Assembly (NCBI GenBank): GCA_038127535.1
Contig: JAYPHU010000009.1
Span: 1 to 64,000 of the forward strand
Direction: 5' to 3'
DNA length: 64,000 bases
Source: JAYPHU01 sp038127535
GTDB lineage: Bacteria > Pseudomonadota > Alphaproteobacteria > Rhodospirillales > UBA2165
In this document: piece by piece, positions 45,765 through 53,904 of the stretch
Numbering within the stretch: the first letter of the stretch is position 1
Layout of the letters: the number at the start of each line of letters is the position of its first letter
The notes under the pieces: generated by a model
What the model saw: the letters and a program-made list of their open reading frames with translations, nothing else
The model's database searches: none
What the model was told of the DNA's origin: nothing
Made by a program: the position numbers and the translations under genes

Positions 45765-46243
45765 CGCGGCTGATCGCCATTGCCGCCGTTCTATTCCTCG
45801 CCCTTGCCCAAACCGCAAAGGCGCAACCCGTCGATACCGGAAGCGGGGTCTGGTTTCTGTGCGAATACGCCCACAGCAAAATTCCGCCATCGGACAATTG
45901 CGCCATCCTGGATGACGACGGGTTCATGGTCCGTGACGGTGTGGTCTTTCATGTGAAGGTCACCGACAGCAGGGAAACCAAATGCCGGGGGGATCGGATC
46001 GGAAATTGCTTCAAGCGAACCGATGAGGAGATTACCGCCAAGACCGATAAAATCGGACCCGTTGAAGTCGCCCCACCCCATTTGGCGGTCGACTATTTCG
46101 GCTGTATCCAGAGCTATGACTTTGCGTCAAAGGGCGCCTTTATGGAAATTCGGCCGGCCGGGGAGCAATGTTTTTGGACACCGGACAAACACTATTATCT
46201 GGCGCGCTACGAGGGCCGGATCAGACTGATTGAGGGCGATTAA
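45761..46243 (+). CDS. Hypothetical secreted protein
   Basis: A 160-residue protein with a signal peptide (MTRLIAIAAVLFLALAQTAKA, cleavage near 21). The mature part has five or six cysteines (such as FLCEYA, DNCAIL, TKCRGDRIGNCF, FGCIQSY and EQCFWTP), suggesting disulfides in the periplasm. No known domain is recognised. It starts at a GTG overlapping the ymdB stop by four bases. Confidence 0.72.
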   Translation: MTRLIAIAAVLFLALAQTAKAQPVDTGSGVWFLCEYAHSKIPPSDNCAILDDDGFMVRDGVVFHVKVTDSRETKCRGDRIGNCFKRTDEEITAKTDKIGPVEVAPPHLAVDYFGCIQSYDFASKGAFMEIRPAGEQCFWTPDKHYYLARYEGRIRLIEGD

Positions 46244-46257
46244 GGGAGGTCACAACC

Positions 46258-46875
46258 ATGACTAGCAAACCTGAGCGCGAAACACCGGAACAATTGCCGC
46301 AAATATCCAAGCTGCCGATCCCGGATGTGGAAACCCTACCGGAGGACCTGCAGAAATACATTCGGGTTTGCGACGAGAAGCTGGGCTATGTCCCCAACGT
46401 GGTCCTGTCTTATACCTTCCGGCCGGAAAAGCTCCGGACATTTATCGCCAAATACGATGAGATGATGTTAAAGGACGAGCATACGACGCTGACCCGGCTG
46501 GAACGGGAAATGATCGCCGTCGTGGTCTCTTCTTACAACCACTGCCTCTACTGCATCACGTCCCACGGCCAGGCGGTGCGGGAGTTCTCCGGCGATCCTG
46601 TGCTGGGCGATATCCTCGCCACCAACTACCGGGAAGCAAATCTCTCGGAGCGCCATAGGGCGATCCTCGACTTTGCCTGGGACATGACCGCCCATCCGGC
46701 AGAGACGACCGACGAACACCGGCAAAAGCTTTATGACGCCGGCCTTACGGCGGAAGAAATCTTCGATGTTGCGGACGTGATCGCGTACTTCAATTATACC
46801 AACCGGATGGCCTTGGCGACCGGCATGGCGCCAAATAGGATTTATTTCGGCATGGACAGGCTGAAGCCGGAATAG
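46258..46875 (+). CDS. AhpD-like peroxidase-related protein
   Basis: A 205-residue AhpD/carboxymuconolactone-decarboxylase fold of the uncharacterised peroxidase-related family. The redox pair is Cys96 and Cys99 in NHCLYCITSHG, with the Glu in RLEREMIAVVV (about 80-90) upstream. Such proteins reduce peroxides or peroxiredoxins through thiol exchange. AGGGAGGT lies before its ATG. It is the first gene of the block that also has a selenocysteine peroxiredoxin and a glutathione S-transferase. Confidence 0.88.
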   Translation: MTSKPERETPEQLPQISKLPIPDVETLPEDLQKYIRVCDEKLGYVPNVVLSYTFRPEKLRTFIAKYDEMMLKDEHTTLTRLEREMIAVVVSSYNHCLYCITSHGQAVREFSGDPVLGDILATNYREANLSERHRAILDFAWDMTAHPAETTDEHRQKLYDAGLTAEEIFDVADVIAYFNYTNRMALATGMAPNRIYFGMDRLKPE

Positions 46876-46878
46876 AGG

Positions 46879-47172
46879 CTATTCCACGCCCTCGATCATG
46901 CGAAGATCTCGGGTCACACCGTTGTCCAATACCTTGAGCGCCTCCTGGTAACCGGGGCTGTCGTGCAGGGCGATGGCTTGATCCACGGAGTCGAACTCGA
47001 TGATGGTGGTGCGCTCCATGGTGCCGGCTTCGTATACCTTAGTGGGCAAGCCGCGGGTGATGAACGTGCCCCCGAATTTCTCGATTTCCGGGCCGGCCAT
47101 TTCGGCATAGGCCTTTAGTTTGTCCGCGTCGTGAATTTCGCGATAGATCGCGACCCAATATCCCTTTGCCAT
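46879..47172 (-). CDS. DUF1330 family protein
   Basis: A 97-residue dimeric alpha+beta-barrel protein of unknown function. MAKGYWVAIYREIHD opens it, with YAEMAGPEIEKFGGTFITRG (about 22-41) and ERTTIIEFDSVDQAIALHDSPGY (about 53-75) as family marks. The ATG at 47172 is preferred over the frame's upstream ATG at 47247. It lies opposite to the neighbouring redox genes. Confidence 0.9.
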   Translation of the reverse strand: MAKGYWVAIYREIHDADKLKAYAEMAGPEIEKFGGTFITRGLPTKVYEAGTMERTTIIEFDSVDQAIALHDSPGYQEALKVLDNGVTRDLRMIEGVE

Positions 47173-47413
47173 GATACTCTTCCCGTTGGCTGATGAGCCG
47201 ACAGGATAAGCGAAGGGATGAGCCGGGTAAACGCTCCTCCGATGCACAATTCAATGTCCTAAAGAGTAGCAGGCTAAAACAGTTCCGCTGCGAGCCACCA
47301 TATTCATTTCAGCGCACTTGGTGTCTGGAAGGCCTTGGACTCAGGGGCAGACGGCGATAATCTTGGTTATGAGATTACTGTTTTGGCTCTTAGCGAAAAT
47401 CACGAGGTGGAAT

Positions 47414-47866
47414 ATGTCCATGATCGCAACCGGTGAGGCGGCCCCCGCCTTCACCATGACCAACCAGGATGGGCAGGCGGTCTCGCTCTCCGACTTTGCC
47501 GGCCGCTATGTCCTGATGTGGTGGTATCCCAAAGCCGATACCCCCGGCTGAACCATCGAAGGCAACGGGTTCCGTGATCGAATCCAAGACTTTGATGACC
47601 AAAATTGCACCGTTCTGGGCGTCAGCTTCGACTCCATCGACGTCAACAGGGCGTTCAAGAAGAAGTTCGACTTTCCCTATGACCTGCTGAGCGATACGGA
47701 CAAATCCGCGTCCGTCGGCTTCGGCGCAGCGGCTGATGCCGGCGCGCAAAAGGCGACCCGGGTCTCTGTGTTGATCTCGCCGGACGGCAAGATCGCCAAG
47801 GCTTACGACACGGTGACCCCGGCCGAGCATCCGGATCAGGTGCTGGCCGACTTGAGGGCACTTTAA
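47414..47866 (+). CDS. Selenocysteine peroxiredoxin (Bcp/Prx-like), UGA at the peroxidatic position
   Basis: A 150-residue thiol peroxidase frame from ATG 47414 (GAGGTGG 5 bp upstream) to TAA 47866. At codon 46 the frame has TGA (47549-47551), precisely where peroxiredoxins have the peroxidatic cysteine: ADTPG-Sec-TIEGNGFRD. The motif TPGCT is universal in Bcp-type enzymes. The chain continues intact as CTVLGVSFDSIDVN, FPYDLLSDTDKS, a RVSVLISPDGKI strand and a normal C terminus. A second cysteine in DDQNCTVLG may serve as resolving residue. A SECIS-like hairpin lies 17 bases after the TGA. Sec-containing peroxiredoxins are known in other bacteria. Insertion needs selA, selB, selC and selD, none of which is in this window. 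GST follows after 10 bp. Confidence 0.88.
47556..47581 (+). promoter_or_regulatory. Candidate bacterial SECIS element
   Basis: Right after the TGA codon the RNA can fold UCGA (47556-47559) with UCGA (47578-47581), and ACGG (47565-47568) with CCGU (47572-47575) capping a GUU loop. The loop starts about 18 bases after the UGA and begins with G. Bacterial SECIS elements have an apical loop 16-37 bases downstream with a G among its first two positions. The internal loop is asymmetric, so the exact structure is not proven. Confidence 0.6.
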
Positions 47867-47876
47867 AGGAGCGGGC

Positions 47877-48608
47877 ATGGCCTATCTGTTTTATTACTGG
47901 CCGCATATCCAGGGCCGGGGCGAAGTTGTGCGCCTCGCTCTGGAAGAGGCGGGCGCCGACTATCGCGACATGACGCGGGAGCCGGACGATGCCGACGCTC
48001 AGCGTCAGGTTAATCTGGATATCCTCTTGGACAATTCCTTGGAGCGTCCGCCCTTCGCGCCGCCGTTCCTGGTGGACGGTGATCTGACGATCGCCCACGC
48101 GGCGCTGATCCTGCAGTATCTTGGGCCCAAGCTCGGCCTGGTGCCGGACAACGAGGCCGACCGGCTGTTCGCCCATCAGATTCAATTGACCGTGACCGAC
48201 TTGTTGATGGAGGTGCATGACACCCACCATCCGATCGCCAGCGCGCTCTACTACGAAGATCAGATCGAGGAATCCAAGAAGCGCTCGGCGAGTTTTATCG
48301 AAGTCCGCATCCCCAAGCACATGGGCTATTACGAGCGTATCTTGGCCAACAACCCGGCGGCGTCCGGCTGGATGATCGGTGAAGAGCTCAGCTATCCCGA
48401 TCTTTCCATGTTCCAGGTGGTCGAGGGACTCAGCTATGCCTTCCCCAAGGCCTTTGCCAAGGTGGCGGGGGACTACCCGCTGATGATGGCGCTTCGTGAC
48501 AAGGTGGCGGCCCGGCCCAACACGGCTGCCTATCTGGCGTCAGACCGGCGGGTGCCGTTCAACACCATGGGCGTGTTCCGCCACTATCCGGAATTGGATT
48601 CCGATTAG
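47877..48608 (+). CDS. Glutathione S-transferase
   Basis: A 243-residue GST. The thioredoxin-like N domain begins MAYLFYYWPHIQGRGEVVRLALEEAGADY with catalytic Tyr6/Tyr7, PPFAPPFLVDGDLTIAHAALIL follows, and a helical C domain (about 80-230) ends in WMIGEELSYPDLSMFQV. It resembles sigma-class enzymes. It starts 10 bp after the selenocysteine peroxiredoxin, so it may supply glutathione to the peroxidase or handle its products. Confidence 0.9.
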   Translation: MAYLFYYWPHIQGRGEVVRLALEEAGADYRDMTREPDDADAQRQVNLDILLDNSLERPPFAPPFLVDGDLTIAHAALILQYLGPKLGLVPDNEADRLFAHQIQLTVTDLLMEVHDTHHPIASALYYEDQIEESKKRSASFIEVRIPKHMGYYERILANNPAASGWMIGEELSYPDLSMFQVVEGLSYAFPKAFAKVAGDYPLMMALRDKVAARPNTAAYLASDRRVPFNTMGVFRHYPELDSD

Positions 48609-48611
48609 AAC

Positions 48612-49691
48612 CTAAAACGGCTCCACGTCCTTGAGGGCCGGTGAGACCTTCTCGCCGAACAGCCGGACCGAGCGCATCAGGTCCTCTTCCGGCAGATCGC
48701 CGAAGTTGAACTCGCCCATGAAGCAGTTGAACAGGCCTTCTTCGGCCGCGGCACGCAATTGGTCCGCCACGGTTTCCGGCGAGCCGATGAACATCAGCGT
48801 GTTGTCCAGGATATAGTCCGTGTCGAAAATCCCCCGGACGATCTCCGCCGCGCCAGGCTCGCCCCGCGCCACGAAGGTCTCGGCATAGGTCTTCACCCGT
48901 TCCTCGAACGCATCGGGACCTGGTTTGACGAAGCCTTGGTAGGCCCGGCTGGCGCGCTGCAGCGCCACCTCCATCGCCTTCTCGTCGGTCTCGTCCACGT
49001 AGACCACGGTGGAATAGCCGATCCTCGGCTTGGTGTCCCAGCCGGCCTTTGCCCAGTCCTCCAGGTACACTTCGTAACGTTCGCGGGCCTGCTTGCGCGG
49101 GAAGACCAAAAAGAATCCCGTGTTCAGTCCGTAGCGTGCACAGAAATCCAAGGTCTCCGGATCGCGGCTCATCATCCAGATGGGCGGGCGGGGTTTTTGC
49201 ACCGGCATCACCGCCATCAGGGCGTTCTCGGTATGATGATGCTCCCCTTTGTACGTGAAGGGCTGCTCCCCGAACGCGGCCTCCAGGTAATCCAGAAATT
49301 CCAGGGTAGGGGCCTTGCGGTCTTCATAGTGCAGACCGAACGGGCCGAAGTAGCCGGGGTTGATGCCCGGCACCAGGCCGAGTTCCAGCCGGCCGCCCAG
49401 CATCTGATCGGTGACCGCGATCTCTTCGGCCAGGCGCAAGGAACTATACAGCGGCACCACATAGCCCATGGGGCCGAGGCGCATGTTCTTGGTGCACCGG
49501 GCGGCAGCTGCGGCGAACAGGCTCGGCGCCGACATCCAGCTTTCCTCCGGGCGGAAGTGGTGCTCCACGCAGAAGCCGTAGTCAAAGCCCAGCCCGTCGG
49601 CGAGCGTCAGCTCCCGCCACAGCTGCTCATAGCGGTCGTAGGGCGTCATGCCCGGTTTGCCCCAGACATGGGTGAAGTATGCGAATTCCAT
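48612..49691 (-). CDS. LLM-class (luciferase-like) flavin monooxygenase
   Basis: A 359-residue TIM-barrel flavoprotein. WRELTLADGLGFDYGFCVEHHF (about 26-47) and MRLGPMGYVVPLYSSLRLAEEIAVTDQMLGGRLELGLV (about 72-109) are typical of luciferase-like oxidoreductases, and GSPETVADQLRA is near the C terminus. Such enzymes oxidise aldehydes, sulfonates or aromatics using FMNH2 from a separate reductase. It is convergent with the GST. Confidence 0.9.
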   Translation of the reverse strand: MEFAYFTHVWGKPGMTPYDRYEQLWRELTLADGLGFDYGFCVEHHFRPEESWMSAPSLFAAAAARCTKNMRLGPMGYVVPLYSSLRLAEEIAVTDQMLGGRLELGLVPGINPGYFGPFGLHYEDRKAPTLEFLDYLEAAFGEQPFTYKGEHHHTENALMAVMPVQKPRPPIWMMSRDPETLDFCARYGLNTGFFLVFPRKQARERYEVYLEDWAKAGWDTKPRIGYSTVVYVDETDEKAMEVALQRASRAYQGFVKPGPDAFEERVKTYAETFVARGEPGAAEIVRGIFDTDYILDNTLMFIGSPETVADQLRAAAEEGLFNCFMGEFNFGDLPEEDLMRSVRLFGEKVSPALKDVEPF

Positions 49692-49839
49692 CTGTACGGG
49701 TCCCCTGGTGTTCTGTCGATTGCGGTATCTTGGGCGCTCAGGAAGTGGGTGACAATATCTTTGGTCTCGGCCCTATTGCACGCGATCCGAATCAGTGCCA
49801 CAGTTTCTTCATCGTCAACAAAAGAAAGGAGGTGGTCCA

Positions 49840-49914
49840 ATGTCTCGTGAGTTTATGGTCGTGACGGCCGATGTGGTATCGCAGGGAATTGGGCAATCTC
49901 GGTTCGCTGGATAA
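49840..49914 (+). CDS. Possible 24-residue leader or small protein
   Basis: ATG 49840 is preceded at 6-8 bp by AAGGAGGTGG, nearly the full anti-16S complement. It encodes MSREFMVVTADVVSQGIGQSR and three more residues to TAA 49914, then a strong terminator lies 38 bp further. No larger ORF follows, so the unit is a whole transcript with its own stop. It may be a small protein or just a strong RBS by chance. The family is not recognised. Confidence 0.55.
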   Translation: MSREFMVVTADVVSQGIGQSRFAG

Positions 49915-49952
49915 TCACGACAAATTCGGGCTGACAACACGTCCGCTCACGG

Positions 49953-49979
49953 AAAGGCCGCTCCATAAGAGCGGCCTTT
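49953..49979 (+). terminator. Rho-independent terminator after the 24-codon ORF
   Basis: AAAGGCCGCTC pairs perfectly with GAGCGGCCTTT across a CATAA loop. The downstream T tract is weak. Confidence 0.8.
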
Positions 49980-50299
49980 CGCTTATTTGTGCGCTTCATT
50001 GACGTATTTGGTTTTCCCCCAGGTTTTTCCCCCGTTCTCTTAGGTGCCCTCTCCGGTGTTATCTTCGATGCCAGGCATCAGAGGGGCTTATTTGGGCTGT
50101 TTTGTGCCAGGCACCGTTTGACGCACCGACTGAAGCACCATATTGGGTCGATCTATAGCGCCAAAAAATACGCACCTAATAGTTTGTATGTCACCGCTAG
50201 AGAATTTTCGGATTTTCCCTAGGTTGTTAGTTAAAGTATCCTTTGGCACAAGCTAACAGTGAAAGTACTATAATTGATATCACCCAATAGTAAGGCGAA
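49980..50299. other. Intergenic stretch with two GCCAGGC dyads
   Basis: No gene is recognised. Two similar palindromes share the centre GCCAGGC: GATGCCAGGCATC at 50067-50079 and GTGCCAGGCAC at 50104-50114. They may be operator-like or coincidental. Confidence 0.3.
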
Positions 50300-50622
50300 A
50301 CCGTGCTGTCCGGTTTCGATGCCGGATTCCATGATCCATTGGGAAGAATGATCCTGACCACCCACAGCTTCCGCAAACTCGCCGCACGGATTAAAGACGC
50401 CGCCGAAAATCTGTGTGGTGGGCGATTGATGATGACCCATGAGGGCGGTTCGCGCCGCATGCGGTGCCTTTCCATTGTCTGGCGGTTATCGAGGAAATGT
50501 CCGGCATTCGGACAGACGTCATCGATCCCTATTCCCCGCCCGATGACAATGGCAGTCCGCTCCTGCCTCATCAGGCTGCGGCGGTTGAGGCCGCCCGCGA
50601 GGCTTCTAAGCTCCGGGTCTAG
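50300..50622 (+). pseudogene. C-terminal fragment of a histone deacetylase-family gene, frameshifted
   Basis: The fragment begins near 50300 as VLSGFDAGFHDPLGRM and continues LCGGRLMMTHEGG (the conserved GFD and HEGG motifs of class II-type bacterial deacetylases). A frameshift near 50450-50463 moves to VPFHCLAVIEEMSGIRTDVIDPY, ending at TAG 50620-50622. The N-terminal two-thirds with the zinc site is missing. It cannot work. Confidence 0.75.
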
Positions 50623-50911
50623 ATGCTGAAGTCGTTGGGGAACAGAGTTTCTCGGCCCGAATCGCCCGGACCACATTTCTGCCGCATTATCCGCCCAGTC
50701 TAAAACTCAAATAGGGTGGTAAATCGATAAAGTCGGCGCGCGAGGGACCTTGGCGGCTAATGCATTGTCATCAAACACTTATTTACATTTGGCTGGCAGC
50801 TTGTGCCGGCGCGCATTGCGGCCGCCCTGGTGGACGTGATTTGTGCGTGCAAGTGTGTTAATCAATCGGCACCAAATTCACGAGCAGATAGAGACAGTTG
50901 TAAGAAGAGTC

Positions 50912-51661
50912 ATGGCAGGTCATTCCCAATTTAAAAACATCATGTATCGCAAGGGCGCGCAAGACGCGAAGCGAGCCAAGCAGTTTTCCAAACTCATCCG
51001 CGAAGTCACCGTTGCGGCGCGGGAAGGGCTCCCCGATCCGGATATGAATCCCCGGCTGCGGGCGGCCATTTCGGCGGCGCGCGCGGCGAATATGCCCAAG
51101 GACAATATCGACCGGGCGATCAAGAAAGTCTCGGCCGGTGATGATAATGAGAACTGGGAGGAAATCCGCTACGAAGGCTATGGCCCGGGCGGCGTCGCGG
51201 TGATCGTCGAGGCGCTGACCGATAACCGCAACCGGACCGCCTCCGAAGTGCGCGCCGCCTTTTCCAAGCACGGTGGCAATCTTGGTGAAACCGGGGCGGT
51301 CAGTTTCATGTTCGACCGGGTCGGCATGGTGCGCTACGCGGACGAGGCTGGCGACGCCGACAGCATTTTCGAAGCCGCCCTGGAGGCCGGCGCTGACGAC
51401 GTGGAAAACAGCGACGGCGGCCACGATATCTATTGCGCGCCGGATGAGTTCAGTTCCGTGCGTGACGCCCTTGAAGAAGCACTAGGCGAGCCCGAGGCGG
51501 CGCGGCTGGATTGGCGGCCACAGAACACCATTGAGGTCGGCGAGAAAGAAGCGGAGACGCTTTTCAAGATGCTGGATGCGCTGGAAGACAATGACGATGT
51601 CCAGCGGGTCGCCGCCAACTTCGACATCAGCGACGAGGTCATGGCGCGGCTTAGCGCTTGA
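50912..51661 (+). CDS. yebC: YebC/PmpR-family translation or transcription factor
   Basis: A 249-residue YebC-family protein. MAGHSQFKNIMYRKGAQDAKR opens it (the family's usual MAGHSKWANI variant), with DNIDRAIKK (about 64-72), YGPGGVAVIVEALTDNRNR (about 88-106) and a C-terminal alpha+beta domain. The frame's upstream ATG at 50843 is not supported. The gene precedes ruvC, as it usually does. Family members are now linked to relief of ribosome stalling as well as to transcription. Confidence 0.95.
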   Translation: MAGHSQFKNIMYRKGAQDAKRAKQFSKLIREVTVAAREGLPDPDMNPRLRAAISAARAANMPKDNIDRAIKKVSAGDDNENWEEIRYEGYGPGGVAVIVEALTDNRNRTASEVRAAFSKHGGNLGETGAVSFMFDRVGMVRYADEAGDADSIFEAALEAGADDVENSDGGHDIYCAPDEFSSVRDALEEALGEPEAARLDWRPQNTIEVGEKEAETLFKMLDALEDNDDVQRVAANFDISDEVMARLSA

Positions 51662-51680
51662 GACACGGACCGGATAGCGC

Positions 51681-52205
51681 ATGGCCATTACCCTCCTCGG
51701 CATCGACCCCGGCCTCCGGAACACCGGATGGGGGGTGATCAGTGTGGAGGACAATCGGCTTAGCCACATCGCCGATGGCAGGATCGTCAGCAAGGACTCC
51801 GCACCTCTAGCCGAACGGTTGAAGCAGTTGTTCGACGGCTTACAGGACGTGGTCCGGACCTATCACCCGGCGGAAGTCGCCGTCGAGGAAACCTTCGTCA
51901 ATGTGAACGCGGCGTCGACGCTAAAGCTCGGCCAGGCGCGGGGCGTGGCCATGCTGGTGCCGGCGACCCTGTCCATTCACGTCGCTGAATATCCGCCGAA
52001 CCTAATCAAGAAATCGCTAGTCGGCGCAGGGCATGCCGCTAAGGAACAGGTGCAGATGATGGTGAAGACTCTTCTGCCGGGCTGCCTGATCGAGACGCCG
52101 GATGCCGCTGACGCACTGGCCGTCGCCATCTGCCATGCCCATCATCGGGAACGTGCCGCGCTTACTGATCAGTTGGCCAAACAGTTGGCGGGGGCCGGCC
52201 AATGA
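51681..52205 (+). CDS. ruvC: Holliday junction endonuclease RuvC
   Basis: A 174-residue junction resolvase. LGIDPGLRNTGWG supplies the first catalytic Asp (about 7), VAVEETFVNVNAASTLKLGQARG the second (Glu about 69) and DAADALAVAICHAH the C-terminal acidic pair (about 140-153). It cuts junctions that RuvAB migrates. It overlaps ruvA by four bases (ATGA). Confidence 0.96.
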   Translation: MAITLLGIDPGLRNTGWGVISVEDNRLSHIADGRIVSKDSAPLAERLKQLFDGLQDVVRTYHPAEVAVEETFVNVNAASTLKLGQARGVAMLVPATLSIHVAEYPPNLIKKSLVGAGHAAKEQVQMMVKTLLPGCLIETPDAADALAVAICHAHHRERAALTDQLAKQLAGAGQ

Positions 52206-52843
52206 TCGCCAAGCTTACCGGCATTATCGACTCGTCCAATCAGGATTCCATGATCATTGATGTGGGGGGCGTTGGGTATCTGGTGTTTGCTTCGACCCGC
52301 ACGCTCAATTTGGTTGCGACACAGGGCGGCACTGTCAGCGTGATGATCGAGACCCATGTCCGCGAAGATCATATCCATCTCTTTGGCTTCGCCGACGAGC
52401 TGGAGCGGGAATGGTTCAAGCTCCTGACCACGGTCCAAGGCGTCGGCGCCAGGGTGGCGCTGGCCATGTTATCGGTCCTCGCGCCGGATGCCCTGACCCA
52501 GGCGGTGGCGGCGCAGGACAAGGCCGCGATCACGCAGGCGCCCGGCGTCGGGCCCAAGCTGGCGACGCGCATCATCATTGAGCTTAAGGACAAGATCGGC
52601 GGTCTTGCTCTGGGCGGCGCAGCGCTTGCCCAAACCGCGCCCTCCGCCGGCGCGGCGGACAATGACGGCGGGCAAACGCAAATGACGGCGGACGCGGTCT
52701 CCGCCCTGGTCAATCTCGGCTATGGGCGAAGCGAAGCCTTCGGCGCCGTGGCGGTTGCCATCAAGAAGCTTGGTGAAGAAGCCGCGGTGGAAGGGTTAAT
52801 CCGGGAAGGGCTAGCAGAATTGTCCGGCGGTGATGCGCGCTGA
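52202..52843 (+). CDS. ruvA: Holliday junction branch-migration protein RuvA
   Basis: A 213-residue protein that binds the junction and loads RuvB. MIAKLTGIID opens the OB domain. The helix-hairpin-helix pair is VQGVGARVALAML (about 79-91) and APGVGPKLATRIIIELKDK (about 115-133). A flexible Ala/Gly linker and the RuvB-binding domain III (VSALVNLGYGRSEA) follow. Its stop and the ruvB ATG share one base. Confidence 0.96.
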   Translation: MIAKLTGIIDSSNQDSMIIDVGGVGYLVFASTRTLNLVATQGGTVSVMIETHVREDHIHLFGFADELEREWFKLLTTVQGVGARVALAMLSVLAPDALTQAVAAQDKAAITQAPGVGPKLATRIIIELKDKIGGLALGGAALAQTAPSAGAADNDGGQTQMTADAVSALVNLGYGRSEAFGAVAVAIKKLGEEAAVEGLIREGLAELSGGDAR

Positions 52844-53904
52844 TGAGCCCGATGGATGACGACCGGCTGATCGCCGCCAATGCCCAGTCCGAGGACCAGA
52901 TCGACCAGTCGATCCGGCCGCAGAACCTGGACAGCTTCATCGGCCAGAAACAGGTGCGGGAAAACCTCCGGGTGTTCGTCGACGCAGCAAAGTCCCGGGA
53001 CGAGGCCATGGATCACGTGCTGTTCTACGGTCCCCCCGGTCTCGGCAAAACCACGCTGGCGCAGATTGTCTCCCGAGAGTTGGGGGTGGGCTTTCGCGCC
53101 ACGTCCGGACCGGTCATCGCCAAGGCCGGCGATCTGGCGGCGATCCTAACCAACCTGCAGCCCCGCGATGTTTTGTTCATTGACGAAATTCACCGGCTCA
53201 ATCCGGCAGTGGAGGAAATTCTCTACCCGGCGGTGGAGGACTTTCAGCTCGACCTGATCATCGGGGAGGGGCCGGCTGCCCGCTCCGTCCGGATCGACCT
53301 GCAGCCGTTCACACTAGTCGGCGCGACCACCCGGTCCGGATTGATCACCACGCCGCTTCGGGACCGGTTCGGTATCCTGATGCACATGTCCTTTTATGAC
53401 GTGGATGATCTGCAGACCATTATCCAGCGCAGCGCGGGGATTTTGGATTTCAAACTATCCGACGACGGCGCCCGGGAAATCGCCAAGAGGGCTCGGGGCA
53501 CGCCAAGGGTGGCCGGCCGGCTTTTGCGCCGGGTACGGGATTTCGCCGCAGTGGATGGCGGCGGCATCGTCGATGCGGAGGCGGCCGATGCAGCGCTCAA
53601 TCGTCTGGCTGTGGATCAGATGGGCCTGGACGCCATGGACCGGCGCTATCTCACCTGCATCGCAGAGAATTACGGCGGCGGCCCGGTTGGCGCAGAGACG
53701 TTATCTGCGGCCTTGTCCGAGGAACGGGACACGATTGAAGAGGTGGTGGAGCCCTACTTGATTCAGCAGGGCCTGTTGATGAGGACGCCCCGCGGGCGGG
53801 TCCTGGCTGAGGGCGCTTACCGACATTTGGGGCTCTTAGCGCCCAAGAATATCCGGCAGCTGGAGCTCTTGGCGCAGAACGGCGATGGGGAAACAGATGA
53901 ATAA
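52843..53904 (+). CDS. ruvB: Holliday junction helicase motor RuvB
   Basis: A 353-residue AAA+ ATPase. Walker A GPPGLGKTT is at about 63-71, Walker B is in DVLFIDEIHRLNP (about 108-120), the sensor GATTRSG at about 165-171, and the C-terminal winged helix ends MRTPRGRVLAEGAYRHL. It drives branch migration with RuvA and works with RuvC. The N-terminal residues before PQNLDSFIGQ are divergent, as usual. Confidence 0.97.
   Translation: MSPMDDDRLIAANAQSEDQIDQSIRPQNLDSFIGQKQVRENLRVFVDAAKSRDEAMDHVLFYGPPGLGKTTLAQIVSRELGVGFRATSGPVIAKAGDLAAILTNLQPRDVLFIDEIHRLNPAVEEILYPAVEDFQLDLIIGEGPAARSVRIDLQPFTLVGATTRSGLITTPLRDRFGILMHMSFYDVDDLQTIIQRSAGILDFKLSDDGAREIAKRARGTPRVAGRLLRRVRDFAAVDGGGIVDAEAADAALNRLAVDQMGLDAMDRRYLTCIAENYGGGPVGAETLSAALSEERDTIEEVVEPYLIQQGLLMRTPRGRVLAEGAYRHLGLLAPKNIRQLELLAQNGDGETDE

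Noticed and set aside
47549..47551. TGA as an ordinary nonsense mutation
   Set aside because: It hits only the catalytic Cys codon, the rest is undamaged, and a SECIS-like hairpin follows. It remains possible if no sel genes exist.
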